Positions 11,126 to 22,285 of a DNA stretch of 34,477 bases are shown piece by piece (the first letter of the stretch is position 1; each line of letters opens with the position of its first letter). Source of the stretch: Cylindrobasidium torrendii FP15055 ss-10 (taxonomy: Eukaryota > Basidiomycota > Agaricomycetes > Agaricales > Physalacriaceae); contig KN880682.1 in the NCBI GenBank assembly GCA_000934385.1, positions 1 through 34,477 of the forward strand. Reading direction: 5' to 3'. Under the pieces are notes generated by a model that was not told the origin of the DNA, did no database searches, and saw only the letters and a program-made list of their open reading frames with translations. Position numbers and translations under genes: made by a program.

Positions 11126-11834
11126 ATGCAGGCAGTATCCCAAGCCCTAAGGGCAGTAGTGACACGACAACGTTTAATGAGAGCAGGAAAGGTCTCCTTT
11201 GCGGTGAGTGCAATGTCCTCTTCTTTGGAATGTGCTCATCAATACAGGTAGTCAACGTAGCGTGTGCGCTCCATCTTACTTTTGATTATGTGGGCACCAT
11301 ATCAGCGGTTCGCTATTGTCATGCTTTCAATTTCTCTGCTTGACACTTGACTAGACTATAGGACCGTCAATGCTGCCAACCATTGCCGACCATGGCGACT
11401 TTGTACTGGAAGACCGTATCTCCGTTCTCCTCAACCCCACCACATTTGTTCGCGGAGAGTTAATCACCTTCAAATCCCCGCAAGACCCCACAAAGATTGT
11501 CTGCAAGCGCATCATCGGCCTACCTGGAGATACTGTTTGTGTTGACCCGAGCGGCCGACAAGCACCCAGCGATGGATACGTGCTCATCCCTCGGGGACAC
11601 CTCTGGGTTACTGGAGATAATCTTCCATACTCTCGGGACTCGCGCACGTACGGCCCAGTTTCCATGGGACTCGTTCGTTCCAGGTTGTTTGCTAGGGTAC
11701 GTCTCATTGATTCTTGAGGACTTTGTAACTGAACTCTTCTTAAGATTTTCCCATTCGAGCGCTTCACAATATTCAAACCAGACGTGAAGCACATACCACT
11801 AACAGGATTATCCACTACCTCCCAAAGTTCATAG
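11126..11834 (+). CDS. IMP1: Mitochondrial inner membrane peptidase subunit Imp1-like (S26)
   Basis: Signal-peptidase-type serine/lysine protease that cleaves sorting peptides on the intermembrane-space side of the inner mitochondrial membrane. Exons 11126-11203, 11248-11307, 11355-11696, 11745-11834 give 189 residues. The N-terminus is basic and Ala/Val-rich (residues 1-26), followed by a membrane segment at about 27-45. The nucleophile is Ser51 in GPSMLPTI and the general base is Lys97 in CKRIIGLPGD. The distal box HLWVTGDNLPYSRDSRTYGPV is complete. Imp1 rather than Imp2 is favoured by the overall motif pattern, with moderate certainty. The last coding bases run into the opposite-strand TPR gene (11815-11834). 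Confidence 0.9.
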
Positions 11835-12798
11835 AATAACCTCCCTGCCCATTTGGAGTGAACTGGAAGTTGTCTGTCGACAAGCCAAAATTCCCTGGAA
11901 GATGTCAGTGGTCGTCGCTCAACAGATATACCACGCACCTAGGAAGCTATTGCCAAGTCCCTTCAATTTGTCAAGCATCTCTGCGGTCTCTGCTTTCTGG
12001 GCCGCCTCGAGTCGTGGTACAAGTCGTCTTGACTTGTTTTCGATATCCCTCCGGTCTGTGCTTTTTTCAGGTAATAAACCGAGCAGGGTAGTGTAATCTG
12101 CAGCTGTTAAGATCGAACCAATCTAACGCCTGCTGCGCCCACCTTCTTGTGTCGCCGTGAGTGAGGACCAGGAATTGATGATCTCGTTCGCCATAGCGCG
12201 CCGTTGTAGCGCCTTCACATATACTGGGTCATCCGCAAGAGCTGTTTGACATCAAAAAGAGTCTAAGAATTCTAGTACTGTGTTGGGCTCACCTTCTGTA
12301 CACGCATCCACAACCTGCTTGTGCTCGGACTGAATCGCATCCATGAGAACGGAAAACGTAAATGTCCATGTACATACGAGTTTGAGGTAGCATGCCGCAA
12401 TATTTGCATTCAAAACCGCTCTTGGCTTCGAGTAGATGTCCGGTGTCGGTGAAGACGGTGTCGCCACTGATTCGGCCTCCTGCGTCGGTGTTGGGTCTTT
12501 GGGTGTCCCTGGTGTGCGCTTTGAACTCTCTTCCTCGTCACTGTCATCTTGGTATGGATCCGTTTCTACGACTGTGTTCCGAGGAAGTGGCCTTTTGGGA
12601 AGCTGTCCTAAACCAGATTGGTACGCAACCAGCGCCTCGTTCCATCTTTGGGCACGGAAGTGGTCATTCCCTTCGTTTTTGAGTTCATCTGCGCGAGCTA
12701 AACAGTCCTAAAGTCTGTCAGCCTTGCAAATCCACTATGAAGGGACAATGTACCTCGACATCGACGCGTTCGTTTTGATGGTTGTCGGAGGCAGACAT
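11815..12798 (-). CDS. TPR protein, TTC1-like
   Basis: Tetratricopeptide-repeat protein of the TTC1 type, probably a cytosolic cochaperone/adaptor. Exons 12754-12798, 12378-12707, 12293-12329, 12143-12241, 11939-12097, 11815-11894 give 249 residues. A TPR-like block begins at about 16 (LKNEGNDHFRAQRWNEALVAY), is interrupted by an acidic Ser/Thr/Pro insertion (QDDSDEEE and following), and resumes with KPRAVLNANIAACYLKL, HKQVVDACTEALADDPVYVKALQRRA and the next helix pair. The C-terminus (KLKGLGNSFLGNFGLSTDNF ... GGYSMNFGR) is the conserved TTC1-family ending, which supports the final 80-nt exon although it overlaps the IMP1 stop region. The upstream region is shared with the divergent gene at 13443. 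Confidence 0.88.
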
Positions 12799-13442
12799 GT
12801 CGATGGCATGGATGATGGATCGGTGAGTGTGATGACATCAATGATATCTGAGCTTGGACAATGCATTGTGGCGCAACGGAAGCATCTCTAGCCGTCCAGC
12901 TCTGACCTACGTTACTTAGTTGTCAGCACGCCCCTCACAAATTGTAAAATTCAACCCCACATGAGACTGAGGGACCCATGGGCCATCTCAAGGGAACACC
13001 TGCTTTGGGACATCTGTTTCGTCGATGTAGCCAGCAGCTTGAGCTGAGCCGCCGATTCAGATACACTACGTTTTGTGCTGAATGCGATGTATTTGTTGGC
13101 GAAAAGTCACTGTTAGATAGACGAGCTGCGAGTCCTCAATGTTTTATGAGACCTTCCAGTCTCGACCATATTTTTCTCATGAAGGAATCGAAAAGAAGTC
13201 GGACTGCTGCGCCGTTCAACAAGGGCGACATCTGATGCGGTTGCTAAGGAAGGATTTCCTCTTATTGTTTTACAGACCGTTTTAGGGGTTTTCCCATCTC
13301 TTCTTCCTCCGCTTTTTTGCAAACAGTTTCGGTTATTTCGTTCTTAGGACTGTGTCCCGTGGTTCTTTCTCCCTCTCTCTCTTTTACTCCCACCTTAGCC
13401 TGTCAACCTCCCGGCGCCGGTCGCCTCTAACATTCGTTCGCC
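12799..13442. promoter_or_regulatory. Shared upstream region of TTC1-like and RHS-repeat genes
   Basis: This 644-bp gap lies between two divergent start codons. Close to the plus-strand ATG is a strong C/T-rich tract (about 13360-13393), common just upstream of fungal transcription starts. Short open frames here (12978-13235 and its antisense) have no recognisable domain. I see no RNA gene or repeat. Confidence 0.45.
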
Positions 13443-14664
13443 ATGGCCGTCGCAGTTCTCCCCGTCCCCCAGATCTCCATCTCTCCCGCCCCGCCGCAAG
13501 ATATTCTCGACGATGCGCATGCCCTCGCGTTGTCGTGGCCCGCAATGCCCGAAGATGAAGACGGTTTCCGCGCCAAACTCCTTACGCCCCCACCCGACGT
13601 CAACACATTCGGCCGTCGCATCTCCCCTCTCGCCAATAAACCAAAGGGGAATGGCATCGATAGCGAGCGATTCCAGTCCATGCTCAAGGCGACCAGGGAA
13701 CGCGCCGCGCCCGTGATCAGCAAGCCCGCGGATTTGCGCAAAGAAGTCGCCATCCGCGCGCACAAGAACAAGCAGAGTGCGTGGCATATGTCTCTCATTC
13801 ATGGTCGTAAATTCTCACGCTTTTTCCACAGTCGAGCGCCGTGCCCTGTTCTTATCAAAGGTTATGGCTCCTCCGTCGCCTACTGCGACCTCGCTTCCCA
13901 AGACCCCTCCCGAGTCGCCAGCTGTTTTCCACTACACGCTCCCCAGCCCGGGACTCGTGTCCCCCCTTGCTCTTTTCGACGCTTTGAACAACGACGAATC
14001 TGGCATGGGACACTTGTCCTATCCTCGCGAGACGTGGATCGAACAGGTTGATTTCCGCTCTGTTACCCCAGTCAAAGAGTCGATTGCACCGTCCTTGGTC
14101 AACGAGCCGCCTACACCTAGGTCTATGCCATCTTTGGCGGAGATTTCGGCGCGCATTCAGCGCCAAGGCCCAACGGTCATTCTAGAGCCTGCTCCACGTG
14201 TAAGCCGGCTCCCGGCTTTCTTGGCTGCGCAGCCTGCTCAACCAGCCAAGGCGGCGCGCCCGACCCTTTCCGTCGGCCGCCTCCAGATGCCCGTCCACTC
14301 CAAGCGTCACTCCATGCCGGCTATGCCCGCGGCGCCCATGTTCGACGACGAACTAACCACACCTCCAATCCCAACCATCAAGATTACCACGACTCGCGTG
14401 CCGCACATGCGCCGCCACTCTGCCCCACATGAGCTCTCCGAGTCCAACGTTTTCGCGTTCAACGGCAAGCACGCGGCCAAGGACACGCTTCACCGCGAAC
14501 AGACCGCCAAAGAGATGCTGTCGACTCTCCGTCGGCGCATGCAGCCGATTCCAGAGGAGCAGGATCGTAAATTCAGGCGCCACAGCGCACCTGCGGATTT
14601 CTCGCTGGGAAGGCCCCGTTCAGGCTTCGAGCATCCCGTCCTCCTTCTCCCTGGTGGCTTCTAA
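13443..14664 (+). CDS. Unknown Ser/Pro-rich protein with repeated [KR]RHS motifs
   Basis: I do not recognise the family. Two exons, 13443-13776 and 13832-14664, give 388 residues; the intron is 55 nt with a GTGCGT donor. The sequence is rich in Pro, Ser, Ala and Arg and mostly looks disordered. One more ordered, charged part lies at about 75-125 (ERFQSMLKATRERAAPVI ... RRALFLSKVMAPPSP). Short motifs recur: HSKRHSMP (Ser272), HMRRHSAP (Ser308) and FRRHSAP (Ser363). The first two fit the H-x-[RK]-[RK]-x-[ST] consensus known for NDR/Cbk1-type kinases, and all three resemble basophilic-kinase/14-3-3 sites. A helix-like segment (HREQTAKEMLSTLRRRMQPIPEE) lies between the second and third motifs. 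The codon usage and clean intron argue for a real gene. A kinase-regulated scaffold or regulator is a guess. Confidence 0.8.
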
Positions 14665-15484
14665 GCGCACTTCTCACGTTGCGCGTCCTTTGTCGTCTCA
14701 CGACACTTTATAGATAGCCGGGCTACAGTCACTGTCTTATGTTCATACCTTGATTGTGGAGTCTTGTACGATATTCCAGATGAGGACTTCCTCTTTTTTC
14801 GTTTGCGCGTTGAATTCTTTTCTTTTTGGCTTGCTTATTCGTTCATAATTCTGCCCGGAAGGAGTTGCAGGTTTTCTTTCGGACTACAGCAGTGCTCGCG
14901 AGCCGTGACCTACTCCTCCTATGATCTCCCATCCTCTGTATCCCCCACACCACCACCACATCTTTACTCGTACTGTATCTTGCAATACATGCTACGCTAC
15001 GACGCACACACATTGCTGCTTATGTGAGCTGGCTAGGCGGAAGCAAGGACTCGTAGGTACTCGAGCAGACTGTATACCATCAAGCCCGAAGCTCGAGGCA
15101 GGGCTACTGAGTGGACAGACATTCACAAGATCGATTACTCGAGATGCACGCCCTGTATCAGGCGTGGACCCAGGCGATTGAGATATCCGACATTTTGCCA
15201 TTGAAAAGTAGCTTTCTACGAAGCATTACAGAAGCGTGGCCAGCACGGCAAGCGAAAGATGAGCATTGCGATATAAACGAGCCGGGTCCTCCATATTATC
15301 CACAGATACAGACATTATTATTTTGTACATTTGAGAGATCTAGCTTCAAGGAATGCGAGCAGTGTAGAATTGGCGCTCAGGAAGACTTGAATCGGGCGTA
15401 GGGGAGCGGCCTCTTATTCGAGTAAGGACTTCCAGGCGAAGTTCTGTGGACAAGCATGAGCACAAACGCCGTGGGAATTGACTG
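14665..15484. other. Convergent 3' intergenic region
   Basis: This 820-bp stretch lies between the stop of the RHS-repeat gene (plus) and the stop of the INO80 subunit gene (minus). It must contain both 3' untranslated regions. It is T-rich at about 14785-14880. The open frames in it (for example 14764-15181) show no domain and I consider them chance. Confidence 0.45.
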
Positions 15485-17298
15485 CTAGAGGAAGGGCGCA
15501 CTGTAATCGAGCAGCAGATGGTTGTCATTTCTCTCTTCATCTGAATCTGCCAGCGGGTCTGAATCTATGCCTGCAAACCACGATTCTGCGCGAGGGTGAA
15601 CAAGGGCGGCTTGGTGTGATAAATGTTGGACAGACGCACGTTGCATCATGGTCCGCCCATCTTCGAATCTTTTATGTGGTAGTGGAGGTGGTGGCGGGCG
15701 TGCTGGCATCCCACGATATGACATGCGTCCTTGGTCTGAATGCGGACGCATATGGTTTGGTAGTGGCATTGGTTGTCTTTGATATTGTAGAGGCTCCGCG
15801 GGTTGCATTGGATAGTCTTTGCGAGGCTCAAAATGGCCGCGGGTGCCTTCGACCGGACGAAGGCGAGGGAGCGGACCCATGGCTACTGGAGGTATCGTGA
15901 GTACGTGCGTAGAACATGGCTTTCTGAACATACCGTCCCCCATTTCATGGTCTCCCATCTGCCCCGGCGTGTGTTCCCGCACAGGATCCCGTCCGGGCAC
16001 GTAGAACATAAATGGCGTCTCGTCCTTCTCTCCGCGCGGCTGGCGCGGCGCCACAGTGGAAGTCGAGGGTTCTGCCGCTACTGACGGACGTATGAGCATT
16101 GTTTTGCCCAGCTACAGGTATATAGCAGAGTACACAAACCTGGGACAAAATGAGGCGTGGCCTTACCTTTCTTGTCACCGTCCATAGAGGACACTAGCTT
16201 GCGAAGGAAAAGATTGCGTTGGTACGACATTTGGTTTCCCCACACAATTTCATCCTCGGTGTCAACGTTTTCTCGGGCGGCCTCGCGAGGCGAAAGTTGA
16301 CGGATACGAGGCGCGTGGTCGGGATGCATGCGAGAGAAATCATCGCCAAATGGATTGGGCACATCTGGTCCCTCCAGGTAGTGATGCATGAACCAGAGGA
16401 AACATCTCGAGCGGTCCGCAGAGGATAATGGTTTGGGCAAAAAGAAGTCCAGAAAGTTCATTGACCCGTCCCAGTGAACGCGCGCTAAAGGCTTACAGCG
16501 TAATTTAGTGACGTGAGTACGCAGTGTGCTTGACGACGTACTGCTGCATGGTTTGAGAGGACAAAGATGAGGTTAACAACGCTCGTGGGCGGCCGTCGGC
16601 CTTCCCGCTACATCAGGATTGTGTGAACACGAGGTTCTCTGTGATGAGCATGAAGCGCGTACGAGTTTAGCCAGGATTTCGTCTGGTGTTGAAGGCGGAA
16701 CAGTCTTAATCTCGGTGGGTAGCAGAGCAGCTTTGAGGCAGTTTTTGATTCGGGGTGCGTCCTGCGCATTTCCGTCGGTTTTCTGTAAGGACGGCACAGG
16801 GTGATAAGTCCTGAGGGCTGTTTTCATTTCTGGGAAGACTGCGAACACAAGGCATGAGTGAGAACTTGTTGGTAAGAGGAAAGACGTACAAGCCATGGTG
16901 GTGTTAATTCTCCCAACGTTGGTGAGAAGGCAAATCTTGGCAAACTCGAGGGCAAAGGCTGGCGTCTCGACCATTTTATCCTTGAGCACCTTGGAGCATT
17001 TGGCTGAGTTGTATAGCGCATTCACGTAAAGGTCACGGAATGTAACCTTCCCCGTCTTTCCAGGAATTTGTGGGGTGAACGCGACGCAGCTGTCTGAAAA
17101 AATATAGTTGAGAAGATCGTATTGGACATCTTCGCGTGTGAGAGACTCGGCGTCGTTGCGCTTGATGGGCAGCGCTTTTCGACTAGCGTAGCCAACACTG
17201 TGGAATGTCAGAAATGGGACAAGGTTGGTTTGCACCACGCACGGTGGGACTGAATCTGCATGTGCCCATGCCGGACCATTGGGGTTGGTGGATGACAT
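15485..17298 (-). CDS. IES1: INO80 complex subunit 1-like (Ies1)
   Basis: Probable subunit of the INO80 chromatin-remodelling complex in the nucleus. Exons 17243-17298, 16890-17197, 16663-16838, 16542-16607, 16140-16491, 15934-16080, 15485-15885 give 501 residues. The conserved core spans about 25-270: LTREDVQYDLLNYIFSD, FRDLYVNALYNSAKCSKVLKD, KICLLTNVGRINTTMAFFPE, TYHPVPSLQKTDG, QDAPRIKNCLKAALLP, RPPTSVVNLIFVLSNHAA, NFLDFFLPKPLSSADRSRCF and ARENVDTEDEIVWGNQMS. This is the fungal Ino-eighty subunit 1 pattern as I remember it. The C-terminal half is Pro/Met/Arg-rich and disordered. Introns at 17198-17242 (45 nt) and 15886-15933 (48 nt) are stop-free multiples of three; I removed them because of strong donor and branch signals. 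A further 54-nt candidate (15586-15639) was left in; if spliced, the protein has 483 residues. The alternative donor at 16166 would drop nine residues. Confidence 0.82.
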
Positions 17299-17493
17299 GA
17301 TAACACGAGGCTTTCAAGCTCGGAAGAAAAAGTGACAAGTTGGAAAATGGGTGACGGGTGGACTGCAGAAGCGAGGACAGATGGGCCAAATGTGTTCCAG
17401 ACAGCAATAGTACAGCGTCCACGCTTAATTTGAGGCGAGAGTGGTGGGGGCAATCTAAACTAGAGACGCGGTACCAGTAACTCATGATCGACT
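17299..17493. promoter_or_regulatory. Bidirectional promoter IES1-like / PXA gene
   Basis: A 195-bp gap separates the two divergent start codons, so the core promoters are shared or abutting. No clear TATA box is visible. Confidence 0.5.
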
Positions 17494-19182
17494 ATGCCGG
17501 CAGCTGCCGGCTTGGACTCAAGCAGCTTGAGCCAGCTGAGTCTGAATGCGCTCGCGATGTCCACAAAGTCGACGCACTCGCTGCCCACCCGGCCCCAGCA
17601 TGTGTCTCTCGCCAAGCGGCTGCTGTTTCCCGCCCTCCCGAATGACGACCTCCCGCCGCTGCTCGCAACGCCTGTGCCAGCCGAACTCAACGCAGAGCTA
17701 TACGAGTTCATCGCTCTCGCGCTGCGGGCATTCATAAATCCCTGGTGGACAAAGATCACTCGCTATGACAAGGAGTTTCTCCCCCACGCAACGCACATAT
17801 TGAAACACGTTGTCCGCAACCTCGAGACCAGGCTGCTCACCATCGACTTCACCGCCCTCCTGTGCCGCGACATACCGCTCATCATCACTCAACATTATCG
17901 CGACTTTCGGACAGCCCAATCCAAAATAGCCACATCTTACGCGGCAGGCGGCGCGTTGTCCCTCACTCAGCTATTTCACCAGTTACAACCGCACATTGCG
18001 GTGTCTGCTGATGGCCAACTCAACGAGATCTACTATCGACAGGTGGTTGAGCACATCTTGATAGAATGCATGCCTGCAGAGGACACAGAGCCAGAATGCG
18101 AACGCACAGTGATACGAGAAATCCTGCTCAAGATAATCACGAAAGACATCATTCCCAAAATCACCCAGCCGTGGTTCATTGAGAAGATGATACTCGACCA
18201 GTTGGGTCCTCCGCCCTCAACGATTCTCAAAGTATGTGAACTGTAATCAGTCATTTTTTCTATTCACCTCACGCAGGTACCCGAATTCGCACCACCTTCC
18301 AATCCATTCTCATTTCACTCGCTGGTTATCATATTCCTGTCTGCCATACAATCAATATCAGGCGCCGCCCTTGCATCTATCCAAGCGTACAAGCAGGTTT
18401 TACATACCATCAAACTCGTCAACCATTCACCTCTCTCAGTTTCAGAGACTCCGATACCACTTGAGCGGACATCCCCTGCAGCGACACCACAGTTCTCGTC
18501 TCCTACGTTGTCTCGAGCTTCTTCAAATGCTTCAAATGCTTCTGTCCATACTCCACGCTCTCGAGAGCCATCGCTACCTACGACCTACAGCGATCCAATA
18601 CCTGCGGACGTGTCTTATGTTTACGCCCCATTGTTGCTAGTAACCGAAATCTTCACTTTCAAAGACCGCCTTGCTTCCAGTATCATTATCAACACCATCC
18701 AGATGATTTCTGTCTTCTTCATAGGATTCCTCACAAAGTACAGCGCGTTTTTGGGTTGGAATTCTCATTTGCTAACACTCTGTTAGATTGATACCTTTCA
18801 TGATTTCCCGCGCCCTTTCACCCGGTCTGGTACTCGACATTGTGCGCATCGCCAAGCGGAGTATGTTCCCCACGGGATATCCACAGCCCGCACCCCCGGA
18901 CCCGACACCACAAGAGCAGTCTGCGACGCACGCAAAGATACTGGCATGGCGTCCAAGCGGCAGTGCATGTCTGTCTTCAACTATCCCTTCTTATTTGCAC
19001 TGACATTATACATTTCAGCCCGCCTGCTTCCTGTACTTTTTGGCGACGACATCCCTTCTACGTTGCAAGCCGCCGTCGAACCATTGTCGGAGCAAGCTTG
19101 CAATGCTCATCTTATCGTGATATTGTTGGACCGCATTATCACGGCCTTATACCCGGACCTTGTATCGACTCCAACGCCTTGA
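17494..19182 (+). CDS. PXA-domain protein (sorting-nexin-associated domain)
   Basis: Contains a PXA domain, found in sorting nexins of the SNX13/14/25 type and in stand-alone fungal PXA proteins; likely acts on endosomal or ER-contact membranes. Exons 17494-18231, 18277-18737, 18787-18968, 19019-19182 give 514 residues. The PXA domain covers about 60-245: LNAELYEFIALALRAFINPWW, ITRYDKEFLPHATHILKHVV, DFTALLCRDIPLIITQHYRDF, QLNEIYYRQVVEHILIECMP and a C-terminal VIREILLKIITKDIIPKI block. A hydrophobic stretch follows (SLVIIFLSAIQSISGAALASI), then a Ser/Thr/Pro linker, then the conserved C-terminal part (YAPLLLVTEIFTFKDRLASS ... LVLDIVRIAKRSMFP ... HLIVILLDRIITALYPDL). No PX, RGS or nexin-C domain is seen, so this is the stand-alone form. 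It is divergent from the INO80 subunit gene. Confidence 0.88.
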
Positions 19183-19379
19183 CGAACCACACGTATTTTT
19201 ATAATCATATTTTGGCTAAATGACACGGATGTATGCTTTGTAACTGGACCGGAACCATCAGGGATATGCGCGATTCCGTATAGGAGTCCGAGCCCCGCGA
19301 CATTTATCCTTGACATGCTTCCACCACCACTGCCCGCATTGTCAATCTCGAGAGTTTCACAACCGAAAGCTGCGGTCGG

Positions 19380-20940
19380 ATGTACCGAGGGGCGCGCGCG
19401 TTGTCGAAGACTATGGTGTGCCGGCCATTGAGCGCGTTCGCGCAGAGAGCTCCGATTCGGCGACCCCTTGCTCAGCCTCCTCAGGATCGTGGATGGCTAG
19501 CAATGGAGGAGCTGCAGAAGGCATACCGATTCGGAGGTCTTCGTCCCACAGTACTGGGCGAAAATTTGCTGGATGGCCGATACAAGATCTTGCGCAAGTT
19601 GGGAGTGGGAAAACAGGCGTCGGTGTGGCTAGCGGCAGATATGCACACCAGGTCAGCCTAGATTCACCCCCATTTGTCTAACTGACTGACCAGGGACAGG
19701 GATATGCAGTGCGTGGCTATCAAGATCTATACCGGTATGTTGTGGTGGTCGAGACTCGGCTTTGTGTTTCTCTTGATGTGACCACAGGAGATGCATCACA
19801 AGAGGAGGCTGAAGGAGTGCGCGAAATACGTGCACTCCAGCGCTTTGCAGAGGGCGACCCAGTGCATCCGGGGTCGACCTTTGCGGGGACGCCATTGGAT
19901 GAGGCGTTCCTTCTCGAAAGCGTTAATGGGCACCACCTTTGTGTAGTAACGCGCGCATTAGGACCGACCCTCAATGTCCTTCGAGATGCTGTATATGGCG
20001 GCCGGTTCTCGGAAGCGGCGGCCCAGAGGGTCATGCACGATGTACTCCAAGCTCTCGATTATTGCCACAGCGAAGGGAAGGTCATTCATACAGGTTTGGA
20101 TATCGTTGCTAGCTTCCACTATATAACTGACCTTTTCTAGATGTAAAACTTGACAATGTCGCAAGCTCAACTCCCAAGAACCTGACGTTAAACCATCCCT
20201 CTTTTCGCACCACGAAAGCGAGATCCCGGAAGATTGGTGATGGATCTACCCAAATAACCGAATCGCAACCTATCATGGACATTTCGCGAACTGAAGATAC
20301 GACGGGCACGACGTACACACTTATTGACTTTGGCAAAGGTGCATCCTGTTCCATCCATTCTGAGTGATCAATCCATTTACATCTTCAGCTGCACTTGGAA
20401 AGAGGAACGTTTACACCACCTTTGGTCGAGGGAAGATATCTTCTCCAGCAACTCGTGCACCTGAAGTTTGGATCAACGCGCCGTGGAATGCTGCAGCAGA
20501 CGTCTGGAGTGCTGGCGTCATGGTGGGTCGCGCAATCTTGTAGACGCTGAGTGCGGACATTGAAAACCTCTTTATAGTGCTTCCAGCTCTTGGTGAAAGA
20601 TACTTTCTATCCAGCAGGCTTGCCTGAGCATGCATATCCTGCAGCCCTTGAGCAACTCTTCGGGCCATACCCTCAGTATCTCAAAGACCACAGCGACGAT
20701 TCTGAGTTTGGCGGTGTTCATTGTGTGGTCGAACCCTTGGCGTCTCAAATTCAACGTGCACGCGGAATGGACAAGATTTCGAAGGAAGGGACCCTTTTCA
20801 TCCATCGCATGCTTGACATGGATCCTCGTGAACGCCCGACTGCGAAGGAGATGCTGAGGGACCCATGGCTGCGAGATGTTGTTGCGCAAAGGGCGCAAAT
20901 GAAGCAGCTCGCTAGTATTCGGGCCCCAGCTGAACTGTAA
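19380..20940 (+). CDS. SRPK-like serine/threonine protein kinase
   Basis: Protein kinase closest to SR-protein kinases. Exons 19380-19651, 19694-19734, 19788-20093, 20141-20338, 20389-20522, 20578-20940 give 437 residues. Visible motifs: glycine loop KLGVGKQASVWLA, VAIKI with the ATP-binding lysine, catalytic loop VIHTDVKLDNV (the HTD form is typical of SRPKs), LIDFGKA for the metal-binding Asp, ATRAPEVW in place of the APE motif, and ADVWSAGVMCFQLL of helix F. A spacer of about 45 residues separates the catalytic loop from DFG, again SRPK-like but short. Residues 1-35 (MYRGARALSKTMVCRPLSAF and following) contain Arg, Ala and Ser with no acidic residue, which looks like a mitochondrial presequence. 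Basidiomycetes carry many divergent SRPK paralogues, so the true substrate is open. Confidence 0.88.
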
Positions 20941-21100
20941 CAGCATTTACCTATTTATACGCATAACACGCGTCCTAATAATCCAGCACTACTAGTACTT
21001 TAACACCATGTGTACAGTGTACACACAGTAATATATGCACATATGTCAGAGTCTCGCGATCACTGCTCCCAGCCTCGATCTCCTTTGACTTAGTCCTGTC

Positions 21101-22285
21101 ATGGCTGTACCAACTTCTTCGCCTGATCCTGCGGCTACTCCAAAGAAAACACCAATTTATGAAGCAAGCAGTCAATACAATAATTGGCGGTTCTCTCCCG
21201 AACGTCTGGAGGTGCTACGGCGGACGATGAACGAGGCAGCAGTCACTGCCATTAGACGCACTTTGGAGACACACGAGGTGCGTGCTTGCGCGTCGCGCAG
21301 AGTGGCATAGTTTGACACATGAAATAGCCAGGCTCTTCGTCGGATGTATCATTTCTCACCGCGGACGAGGAACATATCCTCGTCAAGCACTATATCACTA
21401 AAATCACGCCGTTATGTGGGCTCTTCAGTTTCCCGGAGGAGCTTGCAGCGACAGCAGTAAGCTATATGAAGCGTTTCTACTTGAAGAACACTGTTATGGA
21501 TTGGCACCCCAAGAATGTAATGTGCGTCCGCTAGTGCTCATTCTAGCCGCATGTGCTAACTACATAGGCTCACGACATTATTTCTTGCCACAAAGACGAC
21601 GAATAACCCCATATCCATTGAGAAATATACACAGCGAATCCGCGGGACGAATCCATCCGATGTTCTGGACATCGAGTTTTTGGTTTGCCAGAGTCTTGGA
21701 TTCGAGTTCGCTGTGTGGCATGCACATCGTGCTCTATGGGGAATCTGGCTAGATTTTCAAGTGCGTGCACCCACCTTTCAAGCTATATCCCTTGAATTTT
21801 GTCAGGACTTACCTAACATGCCTGCGGACTGGGCTTCAACGCGTAAATCCCAATACGAAGAAGCGCTCGAACACGTCCGTGCCTCACGACTCTCCGACGT
21901 CGAACTCATATACTCGCCGTCACAAATCGCTCTGGCCGCAATGTCTTTGGTCTTCCCTGCCGAGTCTGATACATGGCTATCGACGAAATACCCTGCTGAA
22001 TCTCTTCATGCCATCCAGACAGTGGTAGAGACCATCAAAACTATCATGACACAGGCATGTAAAGCACCAGAGGTTGAAACAGTACGCAATGTCGACAGAC
22101 GGCTACGGACGTGCAAGAATCCGGAGAAGGTGGTGGGCAGCAAAGCGTATCTCGCACGACAAGCAGAGGACGAACGTAAAGATGCAGAAAAGCGTGCGCG
22201 CAAAGCCGAAAATGTGACCCAAGATGATGATCCATTTGGCTCTGAGATGAAGGACACCCCAATGGACGACGACGACGACGATTGA
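21101..22285 (+). CDS. CCL1: Cyclin H (Ccl1/Mcs2-like), TFIIH/CAK subunit
   Basis: Regulatory cyclin of the CDK-activating kinase (Cdk7/Kin28 partner) in TFIIH. Exons 21101-21277, 21328-21521, 21568-21760, 21806-22285 give 347 residues. The N-terminal IYEASSQYNNWRFSPERL is the hallmark N-terminal helix of cyclin H. Cyclin box one carries YITKITPLCGLFSFPEELAA, AVSYMKRFYLKNTVMDWHPK and TTLFLATKTTNNPISIEKY; box two carries DVELIYSPSQIALAAMSLVF. A charged coiled segment (EDERKDAEKRARKAEN) leads to an acidic C-terminus ending in seven Asp residues, encoded by a GAC/GAT run. It lies downstream of the kinase gene on the same strand; they have separate stops and starts about 160 bp apart, so there is no reason to think of one transcript. 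Confidence 0.93.

Noticed and set aside
18788..19003. PXA gene ending at TGA 19001-19003
   Set aside because: A 50-nt intron (18969-19018) with an ACTGAC branch removes this stop and adds the conserved C-terminal block.
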